Positions 60,439-64,000 of a stretch of 64,000 nt of DNA are shown one piece after another. Every line of letters begins with the position of its first letter. Position 1 is the stretch's first letter. The stretch spans positions 310,001-374,000 of the forward strand of contig LATX02000215.1 of NCBI GenBank assembly GCA_001466705.2, written 5' to 3'. The DNA is from Moniliophthora roreri (taxonomy: Eukaryota > Basidiomycota > Agaricomycetes > Agaricales > Marasmiaceae). A program made the translations under genes and the position numbers. A model generated the notes under the pieces. It was not told the origin of the DNA. It did not search any database and saw only the letters and a list, made by a program, of their open reading frames with translations.

Positions 60439-61227
60439 GCACTATTGATGCGAACACTATTACCAGTGTATTACCTCCCGGTTTATACATATGGCTATAA
60501 CCAACTGGTGAGCATCCGTGATGATGACTATGATGAAGATGAAACAGCGAAATTCACGGCGAGAGGGGACGTCTGGATAGCCACGCAGGAGGAGTTGGCG
60601 ACAAGGAAATTTGTTGGATCACTGGGCGTGAGGCTGCGCATCAACGGCTTCGTTCACCGACTTCTGTGATGGTGCTACATGCTGCGCAAAGATGGGATGA
60701 GGATGAGGATGAACCATTCATTGATCATTGATGGGTTGAACGCAAGATATCGAGCTTTACTGTTCACTGCATTTGGGACTTGCTTAACGGTTTGCCATTG
60801 CGTCATTTCCTGTCATTTTCTGGCTGCGGCAGCAATCTCGTGACTCAGTGTATTTCGCCGAATTTCGCCGAAATCCCACGGTCACTCTTTCTACACTCAC
60901 GCTCATGAAGACTTTGTGAATCTCCCGGTTCCCGATGCAACTGTTCTACATCATGATAGCCTCAAGCTTGTTCCTCAACAGGTCATGGAAGAAAGAGGCT
61001 ACGGTCAATGTGCACTCAAGCCTGTTTCCATAGTCCGGAACCTGAGTAAAAGCTATATTTATTGGATTTTGACATTATTGACAAACCTACAGCTACGTAT
61101 CGATAACCGCAAGTGCCTTCATTAATCAAGCCTCAACCCCTTCTGCCGCTCTCAGGTAGGTCATGAGACTCGCTCAACAGGTAATAAGAGCGCTTTCATA
61201 CGTTATCGGTATTTTCCATCCCCGCTC
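60439..61227. other. Upstream region of the kinase gene
   Basis: A 79-codon frame at 60430-60669 starts in the MITE end and is unlikely to be a gene. A frame at 60916-61125 (NLPVPDATVLHHDSLKLV..) could be an upstream exon of the kinase, but I see no splice pair that joins it in phase. Confidence 0.3.
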
Positions 61228-63174
61228 ATGGTGAGGAACCTTTCCCTCACTTCAAGGTCAGCTCGAGTTCAGGAATCGGGATGGCTGGATCTGTCCATCG
61301 CACTCGCACTCTCTTACGCAACGTCTGACATGCAGGCAGTAGTAAAAGACCGATTCGACTTTATTCATGGATTTGGGTGCAGCGGAGCGGAAAGAAATCA
61401 ACCTTTGGTAGAGTCTTTAATGTGGTTCATGGTCGACTGGCTACATGGAAGGTATTTGCTGTTTATATTCCCGGTTGCATATTCAATTTCTGACCTTGTA
61501 ATAGAATCACCGATTATGAACTCGCAATGGAGGGAGCCCTTCTACTCCGAGATCATCCAGACCTACTCCCCGTCTTCGCCTCGTTCCTGAAAGAGTTCAG
61601 CAATGAGATAGTAAACATTCATGTCAACCAAGATCATGATATCATGCTCATGCTCATTACGATGCCGTATGGAGGCCAAATTCACATTATATCCCCGAGG
61701 CCCACTTCGACAATTTTCTTCGATACCAACCGCCTAAGATCCCTACTATCATCTGAAGTACGCCGCCCATGGTCGTTGTTTTGGGAATTGGGGAGTGCCT
61801 GGGCACGCTTTGTGATGGAGCTAATTCAGATGGTTCTCACCCTATGCTAGATATCAATTTTGCATCATTGATACTGATTGCTGATCTTTTTCATCACAGG
61901 AATTAAGATGGACCGAGTCTATTCGATGTAAACGGCCTTCACACGGGACCATACGATATCGAAGCAGGTGTTGGATGAGTCTATTAGTATTGGCGAATAC
62001 ATTCAATATACTGCCGCCGTCCTTGTATATATGTGATATCCGTTACGACGACCAACACGCCATATGGGGCGGGGGTTTTTCCGTGAGTTTACTGTTATTG
62101 CCTTACTAAAAATATCCATCGCCTTTCTTTCAGGATATCTGGACAGGTTGGAAAGGCGACAGGCGTGTCTGCCTCAAAGTTCTTCGAACGTTCGCTACGG
62201 ACGAGATCGTCATCAAAGTGAGTTCAAAGTTCCTTTCTTGTACTTGCAAGATCATCGAACAACGAAACGTTACCAGGAGTTCTACCACGAGGCGTTGATC
62301 TGGGCGCAGCTGCATCATCCGAATATCTTGCCACTCACGGGCGTCAATGAACAGCTATTCGCACCGCGCCCTTGCTTAGTGTCACCGTGGATGTCAAACG
62401 GGAACGTCAACGAATTTCTCAAAGCATTTCCGGAGACGGACCGTTTGACATTTGTACGTTGTTAATCCACTCAAACGCCGTTGCTGCTTCCATTACTGAT
62501 TGCAACTGGATCATTAGATGTGTGAAATAGCAAGTGGAATAGCCTACTTGCATCAATTCTCCCCAATCATCGTGCACGGGGACATCAAGGGGGTGCGTGG
62601 TTCAACGTGGTCATTTTCCTAAGCGAATCTCAGTGTTTCCTGTCAGGCAAATATTTTGGTCACCGACGACATTCATTGCTGTTTAGCAGATTTTGGGCTC
62701 GCACTTGCAGAATCTGATTCAGAGTACCCTGGGTCTCAATCGGCAGCTTCTTCTGCTTTTCTCCGTGGCTCCACACGGTGGCTATCCCCAGAATATTTGG
62801 ATCCATCTCTCTTCTATTCGATTCAGCCAAAGACTAGAGACGTGTACGCTTTTGGATGCACGATTTACGAGGTAAGCATACACGAATATCTGTCGTTCCT
62901 TCTCATTTCCTTCTCTACCCCGAAGATCATTACTGGAGAAATTCCATTTCCTCATCTCAAATACGACGTAGCCGTCATATCCGAGGTCCTAAGGGGAATC
63001 AGACCGCGCTTCTCCATCTCAGACTTAGGATCCCAGTCGTATTCTGCGGATTTTTGGCAGCTGATTGAGCAATGCTGGGCTGGAGAACCTGGTGCAAGGC
63101 CAACAGCTGAATACCTAGCCCAAACACTAGACTTCTACCGGTCATTTTCTAGGTTGCAAAATGTGAGCAACTAG
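61228..63174 (+). CDS. TKL-like protein kinase with N-terminal extension
   Basis: Eight exons (61228-61451, 61505-61832, 61900-62082, 62134-62217, 62277-62453, 62518-62592, 62647-62871, 62926-63174) join in phase to 514 aa. Residues 1-~215 are an alpha-helical-looking extension without a known domain. A linker LPPSLYICDIRY precedes the kinase domain: Gly-rich loop GGGFSD (~241), ATP-binding Lys in VCLK (~K260), HGDIKGAN catalytic loop (D354), ADFG (D372), LSPEY activation end, DVYAFGCTIYE, and CW.GEPGARPTA near the end. This is the pattern of Agaricomycete serine/threonine TKL kinases, which are greatly expanded and mostly of unknown role. All catalytic residues are present, so activity is expected. 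An additional 5' exon cannot be excluded. Confidence 0.85.
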
Positions 63175-64000
63175 CGTGCAGCAGAAACACGGTGTGTCTA
63201 TTTCATTTACAATTGGGACTTGACCTGATGGATTAAAAGTTGACAGCGTGAATGACTTTGTATACATGTATTCCACCGGCGTAGACCACCGATTTCCAGG
63301 TTGAATCAATCCACTATTGTTCTTTGCCACTCCCACACCGGGAGAGACCTTGTTAACTCAACACCTACTCACACCGCTGCTCGAAGGAAAACTTCCTAGT
63401 AGGTCCCATCACCTATAGGACAGAGGTCGACAAATGAGGTGGACACACGAGATAGATCCAGAAGTCCAGGGAATACTACAACGAGATTTTCGATTATCGG
63501 TATCCAGTGTACATACCTGATATCAACTCCCTGAACTTTCAAGCCTTCTGTCCCAGTTTTGGTTGCGCTCGATACTCGTCTACCCTGAAATATCTGAAAT
63601 CCAAGCCGCTTCAACTATCGAGGCTATTACCGAGTGCTCTCAGCACAAATAATGAGAAAGCTTAGGGTTAAATCTTGGTCGATGGTGCCACCTGGACGAC
63701 GATGATACAGGGTTGACATCGCGCGATGTCGGTGGTCATAAACCACACAGTAGGTATACAGCGACATACTGTAAATCCCTGGCCATTAGCAAACCTGCTA
63801 GGTGCTCGTCGGCCTTTTGCCGGTTTTCGGCAGTAAAGCACCGGATTCATCTTCTTCACTCACTGTCAGACTCTTTTGGCGCTGTTCTACAGGAAATACA
63901 CTCTAGTTGTAAGCTTAATTGAATATATTTACACTTGGAAGAGGAAGGGATGACACAAAGCTCACTAGGTTGGCAGCTTTTTGGGGCTCGGGCTTAAATT
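63175..64000. other. Downstream region, no gene supported
   Basis: Short open frames on both strands (63-72 codons) without motifs. Two weak intron-like signals occur on the minus strand, but no convincing exon chain fits within the window edge. Confidence 0.35.

Overview
The window is fungal, most likely from an Agaricomycete (Basidiomycota). The real genes are broken by many 50-60 nt GT-AG introns, often with CTGAC/CTAAC-like branch sites. The gene set also fits: Zn2Cys6 and Nrg1-type C2H2 transcription factors, a GH10 xylanase, an ABCF ribosome-biogenesis ATPase, TKL-like kinases, short-F-box/LRR-like proteins and a tRNA-Leu with an intron. There are no operons, ribosome-binding sites or CRISPR arrays. 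All exon models were read by eye from splice signals, frame continuity and family conservation.

Layout. (1) 1-9.7 kb is 'unit A' of a segmental duplication. From the inside out it holds a Zn2Cys6 regulator, a 124-aa orphan, a protein with FNN..SGFT..G motifs ('FNN'), and two unrecognised multi-exon genes called X and E here. (2) 9.7-26.5 kb is single-copy. It holds an intact GH10 endoxylanase, an Nrg1-like repressor and about 8 kb with no gene I can support. (3) 26.5-44.5 kb carries three more units (B, C, D) in the opposite orientation to A. B has the regulator plus the other four genes, C has only the tail of the regulator, and D begins at FNN. A versus B/C is a large inverted repeat, and B, C and D are direct tandem copies. 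Most copies are decayed, each in a different way. (4) 45-64 kb is ordinary chromosome: an F-box gene, the ABCF gene ARB1 with a 2.6-kb repeat-filled intron, tRNA-Leu(UAA), a Ser/Thr/Pro-rich orphan, two decayed tandem F-box paralogues plus a relic, a 472-bp hAT-like MITE with a perfect 8-bp target duplication, and a complete TKL-type kinase.

Caution on assembly. A single N at 27469 sits between two apparently identical 938-bp blocks (26531-27468 and 27470-28407). This is best explained as overlapping contig ends joined without merging, so the apparent local tandem duplication is probably not real.

Working together: the housekeeping genes are independent single genes. The duplicated cluster (regulator, 124-aa, FNN, X, E) moves as a block, but nothing in the sequence proves a shared pathway. 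The two most suggestive points are the repeated FNN motif, which recurs in an unrelated gene at 57 kb, and the open 124-aa frame kept in all three copies while its neighbours decay.
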